Source: CAYOXD01 sp964407825
GTDB lineage: Bacteria > Desulfobacterota > Desulfobacteria > Desulfobacterales > JAFDDL01
Direction: 5' to 3'
Assembly (NCBI GenBank): GCA_964407825.1
Contig: CAYOXD010000010.1
Location: 1-50,580 of the forward strand
Length of the DNA: 50,580 bases
The notes below the pieces were generated by a model. The model saw only the letters and a list, made by a program, of their open reading frames with translations, searched no databases and was not told the DNA's origin. The position numbers and the translations under genes were made by a program. Positions 1-8,661 of the stretch are shown piece after piece (the stretch's first letter is position 1; each line of letters starts with the position of its first letter).

Positions 1-192
1 GCATCCCCCTGCAGCAACGCATCGATGTCCGACTGGGAAACAAGGCCATCGCTCTCCGTCTCCCCCTCGGACGATGCGTCCGCCGGGGCAGCCGGGGCAT
101 CCCCCTGCAGCAACGCATCGATGTCCGACTGGGAAACAAGGCCATCGCTCTCCGTCTCCCCCTCGGACGATGCGTCCGCCGGGGCAGCCGAG
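1..192 (-). repeat. Two 96-bp tandem repeat units inside the multi-motif gene
   Basis: Bases 1-96 and 97-192 are the same apart from one difference at position 191, which changes a Pro codon to Ser. Each unit is 32 codons and contains one complete SQSDIDALLQGD motif plus an Ala/Pro/Ser/Glu linker. A third, diverged unit follows from 193. The period is a multiple of three, so unit gain or loss would keep the frame. The array may continue beyond the window edge. Confidence 0.93.
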
Positions 193-626
193 GCATCCCC
201 CTGCAGCAGCGCGTCAATTTCCGACTGGGCAACAAGGCCGTCGCCCTCGGCCTCCTCCCCGGATGATTTCGGCCCGATTTCGGCGGCCTCCTTCAGCAGG
301 GCATCGATTTCCAACTGGGAGGTATTTTCTTCCGCCGCATTTCGGGAGCCCCCCGGGGGAATCTCCAGATCGAACTCCGACGAAGGCGGCGTGTTGAAGG
401 AGCTGTCTCCCCTCAGCAGGGCCTGTATTTCATCATTTGAAATGAGACCGAGACTGTCGTCTTCATCGAAGTCGAGGGCGTCTGCCTCTGTCACCAGGTC
501 GGCATCGCCGAGTTCGAGTTCACCCTCCGCCTCCGCCTGCTCTTCAATAGCGGCATCCAACACCCGGTCTATATCCTCCTGGGACACGAACTGTCTTACA
601 GGGGAAGAGTTGTTTTGCTTGGCCAT
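1..626 (-). CDS. Repeat protein with multiple FliM-N-like (CheY-binding) motifs, C-terminus cut by window edge
   Basis: The reading frame opens at ATG 624-626 behind an AGGA box and stays open to the window edge (208 codons). The protein is highly acidic, probably disordered, and has no recognised globular domain. It carries six copies of a short helix motif of the form SQ-x-(E/D)-I-D-x-L-L, at about residues 13-24, 61-74, 102-112, 131-144, 163-176 and 195-208; the last three read LV(A/S)QS(E/D)IDALLQGD. The same motif (ILTQNEVDSLL) starts the FliM encoded at 9458-10435. In enteric FliM this N-terminal peptide binds phosphorylated CheY, and the CheZ C-terminal helix uses the same CheY surface. 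I infer a multivalent CheY or receiver-domain binder. It starts 22 bp after the fliA stop, so it is probably co-transcribed. Function is unproven. Confidence 0.82.
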   Translation of the reverse strand, partial: MAKQNNSSPVRQFVSQEDIDRVLDAAIEEQAEAEGELELGDADLVTEADALDFDEDDSLGLISNDEIQALLRGDSSFNTPPSSEFDLEIPPGGSRNAAEENTSQLEIDALLKEAAEIGPKSSGEEAEGDGLVAQSEIDALLQGDASAAPADASSEGETESDGLVSQSDIDALLQGDAPAAPADASSEGETESDGLVSQSDIDALLQGD

Positions 627-648
627 GATCGTTAATCCTGCGGGTTGC

Positions 649-1419
649 TCAAGCTGTCATGTGGTAGTAGGACTTCAAACGCGCCTTGAGCTTTATCAGG
701 GTTTGGGTATGAATCTGGCAGATCCTGGACTCGGTCAGGGACAGAACCTGACCGATTTCCTTCAGGGTCAGCTCCTCGTAATAGTAAAGGGTGATCACCG
801 TCCGTTCCTTCTCGGTCAGGGTATCGATGGCCTTGGCCACCATCTGTTTGAGTTCCATCATGGCAACGCTCTCGGACGGATCATCCGAGCTGGCGACCCG
901 CTCCTGGAAGGATCGTTTTCGAGTGCTGTTGCCGTCATCTGCCTTCAGGTACTCATCCAGGCTCAGGATGGAAGCGCTGTAAATACTCGAAAGCAGCTCA
1001 TGGTAGCTGGACAGGGAAATCCCCAGCTCTTCGGCGACCTCCACATCCTCGGCAGGCCGCTCGTTTCGCATCTCCACGCTCCGGACCGCCGCTTCCAGCT
1101 CCTGCACCTTCTTGCGCATGGACCGGGTATACCAGTCCTTGCTACGAAGCTCATCCAGGATGGCTCCCTTGATCCGGTATTCGGCATAGGTCTTGATGTC
1201 CGTCTGTCGGGACGGGTCGTATCTGTCCACGGCGTGAATAAGGCCCATGCTTCCGGCGCTGATGAGTTCGTCGTAAAAAACGCTGGACGGAACCCGGATC
1301 GCCATGCGTCCGGCGATGTACTTGACCAGGTAGGCATACTTGATGATCAGCGCCTCCCGCGTTTTATCGTCCAGCTGCCCGGGGGGACAGGAATAGGATC
1401 TGTTGTCTATTTCCAACAT
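649..1419 (-). CDS. fliA: Flagellar sigma factor sigma-28 (FliA)
   Basis: A 256-residue sigma-70 family protein of the FliA/WhiG type, which directs RNA polymerase to late flagellar and chemotaxis promoters. Region 2 is seen around residues 25-100 (YDELISAGSMGLIHAVDRYD, then the TYAEYRIKGAILDELRSKDW stretch characteristic of FliA). Region 3 follows with the ERPAEDVEVAEELGIS segment. Region 4 is the C-terminal helix-turn-helix (LTEKERTVITLYYYEELTLKEIGQVL). Length matches the family. Its start overlaps the end of flhG by 13 bp. The anti-sigma factor FlgM is not in the window. Confidence 0.97.
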   Translation of the reverse strand: MLEIDNRSYSCPPGQLDDKTREALIIKYAYLVKYIAGRMAIRVPSSVFYDELISAGSMGLIHAVDRYDPSRQTDIKTYAEYRIKGAILDELRSKDWYTRSMRKKVQELEAAVRSVEMRNERPAEDVEVAEELGISLSSYHELLSSIYSASILSLDEYLKADDGNSTRKRSFQERVASSDDPSESVAMMELKQMVAKAIDTLTEKERTVITLYYYEELTLKEIGQVLSLTESRICQIHTQTLIKLKARLKSYYHMTA

Positions 1420-2315
1420 GCCATATATCGTTTCATGAAAAACCTGATATTTCCGCTGGCATCCGAGGGCCGGGGACTCTCCAATAGGTCCACCACCACT
1501 TCCCTCAAACTTTTGCTCGCGCCAGCCTGAGGATAGAGGTCCACGAAGCTCCGTCTCTTGAGCACCGCATGCCGGACTTTCTCGTCCAACGGCACATATC
1601 CCAGGTACTCCAACACCACCCCGTTCAGGAACCGGTCGGTCGCTTCGCAGAGGTTCAAATAGACGTTTTTTGCCTCTCCCTCACCTTTTACCATATTCAT
1701 CAGTAACTTGAAACGTTTTTCGCCATGATCCTGTGACATCACCTTGATCATGGCGTACGCGTCGGTCACGGAAGTGGGCTCAGGCGTCACCACCACAATG
1801 CATTCGTCGGCGGCCAGATTGAAATAGGTAACGTTGGAGGAGATGCCCGCGCTGGTATCGATGAGGAAAAAATCGAAATCGTCCTCCAGATGCTCAAACT
1901 CGCTCAGGAGACTGAGCTTCTGGCCGTCCGTGAGCTGGGTCAGATTGACGAAACCCGAACCTGCGGGAATGATACGCACGCCCTTGGGTCCCTCCACGAT
2001 GATGTCCTCCAGGGATTTCTCTCCATTCAGCACATGACCGATATTGTAGTGGGGATTGATACCGAAGATGATGTCGATATTGGCAAGCCCCAGGTCAGCA
2101 TCCAGAATCATGACCCGGTGGCCCAATTCAGTCAGCGATATGGCGAGGCCCGCAACCACGTTCGTTTTGCCGACGCCCCCCTTACCGCTGGTGACCGATA
2201 TCACCCGATGATTGCCGGCGGATTCGGATACCGAATCGTCAGCCATGGAAATTCGTCGCCTGGTCCCCGTGGCCCTCTCGCTGACAATCTTTCTTAAGCT
2301 GCTTGCTTGATCCAC
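1407..2315 (-). CDS. flhG: Flagellar number regulator FlhG (MinD-like ATPase)
   Basis: FlhG is a membrane-associated ParA/MinD-type ATPase that limits flagellar number and acts with FlhF. The deviant Walker A motif reads SGKGGVGKTNV (near residue 43), followed by DADLGLANIDI and the FFLIDTSAGIS Walker B region. The extreme N-terminus reads DQASSLR, matching the DQAxxLR motif by which FlhG stimulates the FlhF GTPase. This supports the GTG start at 2313-2315, which has a GGGAG ribosome site 7 bases upstream. A C-terminal amphipathic helix (FFMKRYMACWK) would serve as membrane targeting. It lies between flhF and fliA, the usual order. Confidence 0.96.
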   Translation of the reverse strand: MDQASSLRKIVSERATGTRRRISMADDSVSESAGNHRVISVTSGKGGVGKTNVVAGLAISLTELGHRVMILDADLGLANIDIIFGINPHYNIGHVLNGEKSLEDIIVEGPKGVRIIPAGSGFVNLTQLTDGQKLSLLSEFEHLEDDFDFFLIDTSAGISSNVTYFNLAADECIVVVTPEPTSVTDAYAMIKVMSQDHGEKRFKLLMNMVKGEGEAKNVYLNLCEATDRFLNGVVLEYLGYVPLDEKVRHAVLKRRSFVDLYPQAGASKSLREVVVDLLESPRPSDASGNIRFFMKRYMACWK

Positions 2316-2378
2316 TGTAAGTCTCCCTGTACCGGCCTGAGCCGGATGCTGATGGCCCCAAGCTGGGCGAGGCCGCTT

Positions 2379-3530
2379 CTATTGTCCGCCCAGCACCAAA
2401 TCCAGAATTCGCCGCTTTGTTGCCCCCCGAAGATCCTCTGGCACCCGCTGCCCGTCGGCAATAAAGGACACCGGCAGCGGATACGCCATCACCTGATCAA
2501 TCAGACTCCCCCGGGTGCGGGTCTCGTCCACCTTGGTGAACACATAGCTCTCGGGGGAGAGGGTGGCAAAATTCTCGGTTGCCTCGCGCATATCCTCAGG
2601 TTTCGCCGTGGCGCTTAGAACCAGGTGGCAACTCATGCCGCCACCTCCCTCGATGAGCCGACCAAGATCCCGTATACGAGCCATGTCCAGATGGCTCTGG
2701 CCGGCCGTATCCACCAGAATGACTTCCAGGTTCTCGAAATGCGAGAGGGCCTTTTGCAACTCCTCCGATGAAAAGGCGGGCAGACAGGCCAGTCCCATGA
2801 TCTCCGCATAGGTACGAAGCTGGTCCACCGCGCCGATGCGATAGCTGTCCAGGGAGATGATCCCGACCCGCCTTTTCTGTTTCAGGCTCAGTTCCGCGCC
2901 CAGTTTGGCGATGGTGGTGGTTTTACCGACCCCCGTGGGGCCGATGAAGGCGGCCACCTGCCGACCACCGGTGGACGATCCGAAGGGGTCGCAGATCTCG
3001 ATGTGGGAGACCATTTCCTTGATCACGGCCTTGGCTGTCTGCCTGGGTGAATTCTGCCCGGAAAAACCATCGGCCTTCTCCATGAACTGTCTCACCCGGG
3101 GCTCGGACACACCGGCCTTAACCAGCCGGGCATAGAGGTTGAGACATTCCGGATGCATCCTGAGAAAATCGGGCAACCCCCCTGCCCGATTGAACACGGT
3201 CAGCATATCCCTGATGCTCACCAGTTCCGAGTGGATATCTCCCCCCATCTCCGGCGTCGGACCGGGCCCCGGGAATCTGTCGCCCGAGTCCGCCGCGAGC
3301 CACCCCCCTTCTTTATTCTTCGGCCGTCCGATGGGAACCCGGTTCGCCGTTTCCGGCAAATCAGCACCCGCTGGCGCCGCGGTCACCTCGAACAGGTTTT
3401 TGCCGTATGGATCCCGGGGGCCCTTGACGATCCTGCGGGTATTCAAGATCAGGGCATCAGCGCCCAGTTCCGCCTTTATCCGCCCGATGGCCTCCTGGAT
3501 GCTTTTCGCCTGATAGGTTTTAGCCGGCAT
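2379..3530 (-). CDS. flhF: Flagellar SRP-like GTPase FlhF
   Basis: FlhF is an SRP-family GTPase that sets the pole and timing of flagellar assembly. The N-terminal B domain (KTYQAKSIQEAIGRIKAELG) is typical. After a variable linker comes the NG domain with G1 GPTGVGKTTTIAKLG (about residue 195), the ISLDSYRIGAVDQLRTYAE segment, DTAGQS (G3) and TKVDET (G4). At 383 residues it is near the family norm. It overlaps the end of flhA by 11 bp and precedes flhG, whose DQASSLR motif should contact it. Confidence 0.96.
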   Translation of the reverse strand: MPAKTYQAKSIQEAIGRIKAELGADALILNTRRIVKGPRDPYGKNLFEVTAAPAGADLPETANRVPIGRPKNKEGGWLAADSGDRFPGPGPTPEMGGDIHSELVSIRDMLTVFNRAGGLPDFLRMHPECLNLYARLVKAGVSEPRVRQFMEKADGFSGQNSPRQTAKAVIKEMVSHIEICDPFGSSTGGRQVAAFIGPTGVGKTTTIAKLGAELSLKQKRRVGIISLDSYRIGAVDQLRTYAEIMGLACLPAFSSEELQKALSHFENLEVILVDTAGQSHLDMARIRDLGRLIEGGGGMSCHLVLSATAKPEDMREATENFATLSPESYVFTKVDETRTRGSLIDQVMAYPLPVSFIADGQRVPEDLRGATKRRILDLVLGGQ

Positions 3531-5619
3531 TATTGACCCCTACCTTTCCGATGGACTGGATCCGAATGTTTGAAAAAATTTCCGCGTGTGAAATCACCAT
3601 CGCCGCGGCGGCAACCGATTCGACCAGTTTGCGCAGATGCCGGCGCAGCACCGGGGACGTGAGCAAGATGGGCTGTAGATTGGTCTGGCCACATTTTGAT
3701 ATCTCCTGATTGACAGCCGCCATTACGGCCTCCACCGTGGAGGGATCCGTGCTGAGATAAGAACCCTGCTCCGTGTGCCGAACGGCGCTGCCGAGGTCTT
3801 CCTCGAGCCTGTGGTCCAGGGTGATGACCGGCAATACGCCCCCGGACTGGAGAAAGGGGCTGATAATGGATCTGGCCAGCTTCTGGCGAACATATTCCGT
3901 CAAGAGTTCCGGGTCCCTGCTCATGGTGCCGTAGTCCGCCAAGGTCTCCACGATCGTCAGCAGATCCCGCACCGACACCCGCTCCCGAAGCAGATTCTGG
4001 AGCACCTTCTGGACAATTCCCAGGGGCAGAATGCCGGGGACCAGCTCCTCCACCGCCTTGGGATTGGTTCGGGCAAGGTTGTCCAGCAGCTGTTGGACCT
4101 CCTGACGGCCGAGAAGATCCGGGGCGTTTTCTCGGATGATCTCGGTCAGATGCGTGGCGACCACCGTAGAGTTGTCCACCACCGTGTAGCCGGAAAATTT
4201 CGCTTCCTCCTCCCGCTCTGGCGGTATCCACAGGGCCGGCAGATGGAAGGCGGGCTCCGTGGTGGGAACCCCGTCTATCTTCTGGGCCACATCCCCCGGA
4301 TCCATGGCCAGCAGATGGTTGACCATCAGTTCGCCCTGGGCCATTTCCACGCCCCTGATGACCATACGGTAGCTGGCGGGCTTCATCTTCAGGTTGTCCC
4401 GGATGTGAATGGGGGGAATGATGATCCCCATCTCGGTAGCGAACTGGCGACGGATGCCGCGAATGCGCCCCAGGAGGCTGCCATCCTGGTCCCGGTCCAC
4501 CAGGGGAATGAGACCATAGCCCACCTCGAGTTCCATGGTATCCAAGGTGAGAAGATGCTCCACATCCTCTGGGTTGGCGACGGCCTCGGCCTCTTCCGCC
4601 CCGTCACTCTCGGGCAACATCTCCGATAGCGCCGCGCGCCGCCTCTGGAAAAAATACACCAACGAGCCAAGGATGAGGCTTAGCCCCATGAAGGGGACGG
4701 TCGGCAAGCCGGGGACCAGCCCGAACAGGAACACCACGAAGGAACCGATATAGATGGGCTGGGCGTTGGCAAAAATGTGCCGGCTGAATTCCTTTCCCAT
4801 GCGGTCGTTGGACGCGGCCCTGGCGACAAGGATACCGGCGGAGGTGGAAATGATGAGGGCCGGAATCTGGGAGACGAGCCCGTCCCCAATGGTCAGGAGG
4901 GTGTAATTTCTTGCCGCCGTCACCATGGACATGTTCTGTTGGAACACACCGATGACGAACCCGCCGATGATATTGACCAGGGTGATGATGATGCCGGCGA
5001 TGGCATCCCCGCGCACGAATTTGCTGGCCCCATCCATGGCCCCATGGAATTTGGATTCGTTCGATATCTCCTCCCGACGATTCTTGGCCTCGGTCTCGTC
5101 GATGATGCCCGCGTTGAGGTCCGCGTCGATGGCCATCTGCTTTCCGGGCATGCCGTCCAGGGCGAACCGGGCCGCCACCTCGGCGATTCGGCCCGAGCCC
5201 TTGGTGATGACGATAAAGTTGATGAGCACCAGGATGATGAAAATGATCATGCCGATCACGTAGTTCCCGCCCACGACGAAGTGGCCGAAGGCGCGGATGA
5301 TGCTCCCGGCGGCGAGTTGGCCCTCGTTGCCATGCATCAGGATCAGCCGCGTGGTGGCCACATTCAGGGAAAGCCGGAAGAGGGTCAGCACCAGCAGCAT
5401 GGAGGGGAAGATCGAAAAATCCAGAGGGGATTGGGCATACATCACCGTAATCAGAACGATGATGGCAATGGTGATATTCAAGGCGATAAGAAAATTGAGC
5501 AGAAAGGGTGGAATGGGCAACACCATGGCCACCAGAATGCCAATTACCGCAAGAATCATCCCAACGTCGGATGATTCACTGACCAGACCCCTTAAAATGC
5601 CTTTCGCATCAGCTTCCAT
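3520..5619 (-). CDS. flhA: Flagellar export gate protein FlhA
   Basis: FlhA forms the ring of the flagellar type III export gate: an N-terminal bundle of about eight membrane helices (residues 20-330) and a large cytoplasmic domain that docks chaperone-substrate complexes. The FHIPEP-family signature is visible as AARFALDGMPGKQMAIDADL. The length of 699 residues is typical. The C-terminal domain (from about residue 360) begins with MELEVGYGLIPLVD. A 128-bp spacer separates it from flhB; I see no promoter motif there. Confidence 0.98.
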   Translation of the reverse strand: MEADAKGILRGLVSESSDVGMILAVIGILVAMVLPIPPFLLNFLIALNITIAIIVLITVMYAQSPLDFSIFPSMLLVLTLFRLSLNVATTRLILMHGNEGQLAAGSIIRAFGHFVVGGNYVIGMIIFIILVLINFIVITKGSGRIAEVAARFALDGMPGKQMAIDADLNAGIIDETEAKNRREEISNESKFHGAMDGASKFVRGDAIAGIIITLVNIIGGFVIGVFQQNMSMVTAARNYTLLTIGDGLVSQIPALIISTSAGILVARAASNDRMGKEFSRHIFANAQPIYIGSFVVFLFGLVPGLPTVPFMGLSLILGSLVYFFQRRRAALSEMLPESDGAEEAEAVANPEDVEHLLTLDTMELEVGYGLIPLVDRDQDGSLLGRIRGIRRQFATEMGIIIPPIHIRDNLKMKPASYRMVIRGVEMAQGELMVNHLLAMDPGDVAQKIDGVPTTEPAFHLPALWIPPEREEEAKFSGYTVVDNSTVVATHLTEIIRENAPDLLGRQEVQQLLDNLARTNPKAVEELVPGILPLGIVQKVLQNLLRERVSVRDLLTIVETLADYGTMSRDPELLTEYVRQKLARSIISPFLQSGGVLPVITLDHRLEEDLGSAVRHTEQGSYLSTDPSTVEAVMAAVNQEISKCGQTNLQPILLTSPVLRRHLRKLVESVAAAAMVISHAEIFSNIRIQSIGKVGVNNAG

Positions 5620-5747
5620 AGCATCCTTCCCAACAGGGGCCGGCTGAAAAATGCCGTCCCGTTTGCCAATCTTTTGGCATCCGCCGTTAAGCGCTTGACG
5701 CCCCGACCCGGATGGGCCGCTTCCCCTTTTCCTTTCCGTCCGGCCGG

Positions 5748-6818
5748 TCAGCGCACGGTTTTGCCTTTCAGCTTATAAACATACGCCAGGAGCTCGGCCA
5801 CGGTCTTGAAAAATTCGGAGGGAACCTGCTCTCCCACCTCTATCACTCTATACAAGTTTCGGGCCAATTCCTTGTTTTCCACAACCGGAACGCCGTGCTC
5901 GGCTGCAAGGGCCTTGATGCGTTCGGCCACATGACCGGCCCCCTTGGCAACCACCTGCGGGGCGTCCATGGACTGGGCATCGTATCGAATGGCGATGGCC
6001 AGATGGGTGGGGTTGGTCACCACCACATCGGCCTTGGGGACCTGCTGCATCATCCGCTTGCGGGCGGCCTGAATCTGGATGCTGCGAATCCGTGATTTGA
6101 CATGGGGATCTCCCTCGGTCTCTTTATGCTCTTCTTTCACCTCCTGTTTGGTCATCCGCAGATCCTTCTCATACTGCCATTTCTGGTAGCTGTAATCGCC
6201 GATCGCCACCAGTATCATGATCAGGATCACCCATAGGAAAATCTTAAACATCCCCTTGAAAATGAAAAGGAATATAAAGGCGACCGGTGCGTCGCCCAAG
6301 TTCACGATATCGCTCACCTCGCCCTTGATGGCCAGGTATGCCACAGATCCGATGACGAACAACTTAATCATGGATTTGAAAAGCTCAACGAAGGACTTCA
6401 GAGAAAATAAGTTCCCTATCCCCTTGATGACGTTAAATTTATCCAGTTTAGGCGTGATGGCCTTGGAGCTGACCTGGAATCCGACCTGGAAGAGGTTGGC
6501 GGCCAGAGCCGTCACGAACACCGCCCCCATCAGGGGAAGCAGCAGTTCCATAAAGCTCATGGCGGTGCGGTTCATCAGCGCGATGCAATATCGCATGTCA
6601 AAACCGCGAATGGAGCCGAAATCCAAGTTTCGATGCAAAACGGCCAGGACCTTCGGGTAGAACAGATAGCCGAAGATATAGAGCACGCCCATGCCCACCA
6701 GCAGCACCAGGACGGAGGCGATTTCCGGACTCTTTGCGACCTTGCCCTCTTCGCGCGCTTTTTCACGGCGTCGGCCGGTCGCCTGCTCCGTTTTTTCCTG
6801 ACCACTGTCATCGGCCAT
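5748..6818 (-). CDS. flhB: Flagellar export switch protein FlhB
   Basis: FlhB controls the switch from rod/hook to filament export. Four membrane helices occupy roughly residues 30-215. The cytoplasmic domain then carries the self-cleavage motif NPTH within VVVTNPTHLAIAIRYD, followed by the conserved AKGAGHVAERIKALAAEHGVP segment. The N-terminal EKTEQATGRRREKAREEGKVAKS is a family hallmark. Length (356) is normal. It follows fliR by 9 bp. Confidence 0.97.
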   Translation of the reverse strand: MADDSGQEKTEQATGRRREKAREEGKVAKSPEIASVLVLLVGMGVLYIFGYLFYPKVLAVLHRNLDFGSIRGFDMRYCIALMNRTAMSFMELLLPLMGAVFVTALAANLFQVGFQVSSKAITPKLDKFNVIKGIGNLFSLKSFVELFKSMIKLFVIGSVAYLAIKGEVSDIVNLGDAPVAFIFLFIFKGMFKIFLWVILIMILVAIGDYSYQKWQYEKDLRMTKQEVKEEHKETEGDPHVKSRIRSIQIQAARKRMMQQVPKADVVVTNPTHLAIAIRYDAQSMDAPQVVAKGAGHVAERIKALAAEHGVPVVENKELARNLYRVIEVGEQVPSEFFKTVAELLAYVYKLKGKTVR

Positions 6819-6827
6819 GGTAGCGCA

Positions 6828-7613
6828 TCATCCTCCTCCCATCCACTGGAGCAGCGAGGTGAAAAGCGACGGGCACTGGGAAACAAAGGTCCGGGTCATA
6901 ATGGCCATGATCTGGATGGTGAACCCGAAGAAGATAAGTCCGACGACGATTTTAATGGGAAAGGCCGCAACCAAGATGTTCATCTGGGGGACGAACTTGG
7001 CAGTGATCCCGAAGGCGGTGCTGGTAAACAGCAACGCCACGATGGCAGGTGAGCCCATCTGTATCGCCAGAACGAACATGTGGGCCACCAAGTGGAGCAT
7101 CTGATGCAACAATCCCCTTTTCACGGCGATCACCCCCACCGGCACGATGCGGAAACTCTCCACCAGCCCGGTTATCAGGGCATGATGCCCGTTGAGGGCC
7201 AGGAAGACCATCACCAGCACCAGATTGCCGATCTGCCCCATGATGGACACCTGTGCGCCGGACTGGGGGTCCAGTACATTGATGATGCTGAAGCCCATCT
7301 GAAACCCGATCAGCTGTCCGGCCATCTCCACCGCCCCCATAAAGAGTTGGACGGAAAGCGCCAGCACCATACCCACGAAGAATTCCGATACCCCGTAGAC
7401 CAGCGCCGCCGGCACCGTTTCCGGAAACCGCGCCGGGTCCACCGGCACCACCGGGGTCAGCACCAGACTCATGACAAGGGCGAGCCCGGCCTTGATCGGC
7501 CCCGGGATCATGCTGCTGGAAAACACGGGAAACAGATACATCACCACGCTGACCCGGATCAGGACCATGAGAAAGACCTTGAACTGGTCTATGGGCAGGT
7601 TTAACAGATCCAT
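6828..7613 (-). CDS. fliR: Flagellar export gate protein FliR
   Basis: FliR is part of the FliPQR export-gate core. The protein is almost entirely hydrophobic with about six membrane segments and the motifs FFVGMVLALSVQLFMGAVEMAGQLIGFQMGF and NILVAAFPIKIVVGL, split here only by family convention. The frame opens further upstream with a GTG at 7631 that overlaps the fliQ stop as GTGA. I prefer the ATG at 7613 (MDLLNLP), which has a G-rich ribosome site and matches typical FliR N-termini. With the GTG start it would be 267 residues. Confidence 0.94.
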   Translation of the reverse strand: MDLLNLPIDQFKVFLMVLIRVSVVMYLFPVFSSSMIPGPIKAGLALVMSLVLTPVVPVDPARFPETVPAALVYGVSEFFVGMVLALSVQLFMGAVEMAGQLIGFQMGFSIINVLDPQSGAQVSIMGQIGNLVLVMVFLALNGHHALITGLVESFRIVPVGVIAVKRGLLHQMLHLVAHMFVLAIQMGSPAIVALLFTSTAFGITAKFVPQMNILVAAFPIKIVVGLIFFGFTIQIMAIMTRTFVSQCPSLFTSLLQWMGGG

Positions 7614-7627
7614 CGCCCCGTCACCCG

Positions 7628-7897
7628 TCACCTGATGATAAGCGGTATCTGTGAAATTACGTGCTCGGTGAAGGCCATCATCTTTTCAAGCATCCAGGGG
7701 GCGAAATAGATCAATCCGAGCATCACGGCCAGAATTTTGGGAATGAAGCTGAGGGTCATCTCCTGAATCGAGGTTGTGGCCTGAAAGATACTCACCGCAA
7801 GCCCCACGATAAGGCCCAGCCCCAACATGGGCATGGACACCAGGATGGTAAGCTCGATGGCCTCCTTGGCAAAGCTGACCACGAATTCCGGTGTCAT
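7628..7897 (-). CDS. fliQ: Flagellar export gate protein FliQ
   Basis: A two-helix integral membrane protein of 89 residues, the standard FliQ length, starting MTPEFVVSFAKEAIELTILV. FliQ packs with FliP and FliR in the export gate. The ATG at 7895-7897 overlaps the fliP stop as ATGA, so translation is probably coupled; an upstream in-frame start would add 16 non-conserved residues. The conserved QATTSIQEMTLSFIPK segment is present. Confidence 0.95.
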   Translation of the reverse strand: MTPEFVVSFAKEAIELTILVSMPMLGLGLIVGLAVSIFQATTSIQEMTLSFIPKILAVMLGLIYFAPWMLEKMMAFTEHVISQIPLIIR

Positions 7898-8661
7898 GGG
7901 CTCACCCCGAAGCTCTTTATAAGGGAACCGGCCACCAGGTCCCATCCATCCACCAGGACAAAGAGCATCAGTTTAAAGGGCAGTGAGATCATCACGGGCG
8001 GAAGCATCATCATCCCCATGGACAGCAGTACGGAGGCCACCACCATATCGATCACCAGAAACGGCACATAGATCATGAACCCGATGATAAAGGCGGTCTT
8101 CAGCTCGCTGATCATAAAGGCCGGAATCAGGGTGGTCAGGGATACGTCGGACCGGTTCCGGGGCCGCGGCTGACCCGAGGCCGAGATGAAAAGGGCCAGG
8201 TCCTTTTCCCGGGTATTGGCCAGCATGAAGCGCTCCAGGGGGACCTTTGCCTTGTTCAGCGCTTCTGTGAAGCTGATCTGTTTGGCCATGTAGGGGGCGA
8301 GGGCATTCTTGTTGATCGCTTGCCACACGGGCGTCATGATGAAAAAGGTCATGAACAGTGCCAGGGCGGCGAGGACCTGGTTCGGAGGACTCTGCTGGGT
8401 ACCGATGGCCTGGCGGAGAAACTGGAAAACAACGATGAGCCGGGTAAAGGAGGTCATCATGATCATGATGGCGGGGGCCAGGGACAATATGGTCAGAATC
8501 GCCAGGATCTGCAGTACCGACACCACGTCCTCCGGTCCATGGGCCTGACCCACACCGATTCGGATCGATGGGATCGGCAGGGTGGCCGCGGCCGCGGCCA
8601 CCGGCAGGATCACACCCGCCCCCAGTACCCCGAGAAACATGATCTTCGGTGTTATCTTCAT
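7894..8661 (-). CDS. fliP: Flagellar export gate protein FliP
   Basis: FliP is the main pore subunit of the flagellar export gate. An N-terminal signal sequence (residues 1-25, ending in VAAAAA) is followed by the family signatures MMTSFTRLIVVFQFLRQAIG and QSPPNQVLAALALFMTFFIM. A periplasmic loop comes next, then TTLIPAFMISELKTAFIIGF and DMVVASVLLSMGMMMLPPV. At 255 residues it is full length. Its start overlaps the fliO stop and its stop overlaps the fliQ start. Confidence 0.98.
   Translation of the reverse strand: MKITPKIMFLGVLGAGVILPVAAAAATLPIPSIRIGVGQAHGPEDVVSVLQILAILTILSLAPAIMIMMTSFTRLIVVFQFLRQAIGTQQSPPNQVLAALALFMTFFIMTPVWQAINKNALAPYMAKQISFTEALNKAKVPLERFMLANTREKDLALFISASGQPRPRNRSDVSLTTLIPAFMISELKTAFIIGFMIYVPFLVIDMVVASVLLSMGMMMLPPVMISLPFKLMLFVLVDGWDLVAGSLIKSFGVSP

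Noticed and set aside
1..192. 96-bp tandem repeat as a CRISPR array
   Set aside because: The units are contiguous without spacers and lie inside an open reading frame with a motif in each unit.
25..1530. A 501-codon plus-strand open frame across the multi-motif gene and fliA
   Set aside because: It is antisense to two well-supported minus-strand genes; its repeats are the reverse reading of the 96-bp repeat, and it has no domain or ribosome site.
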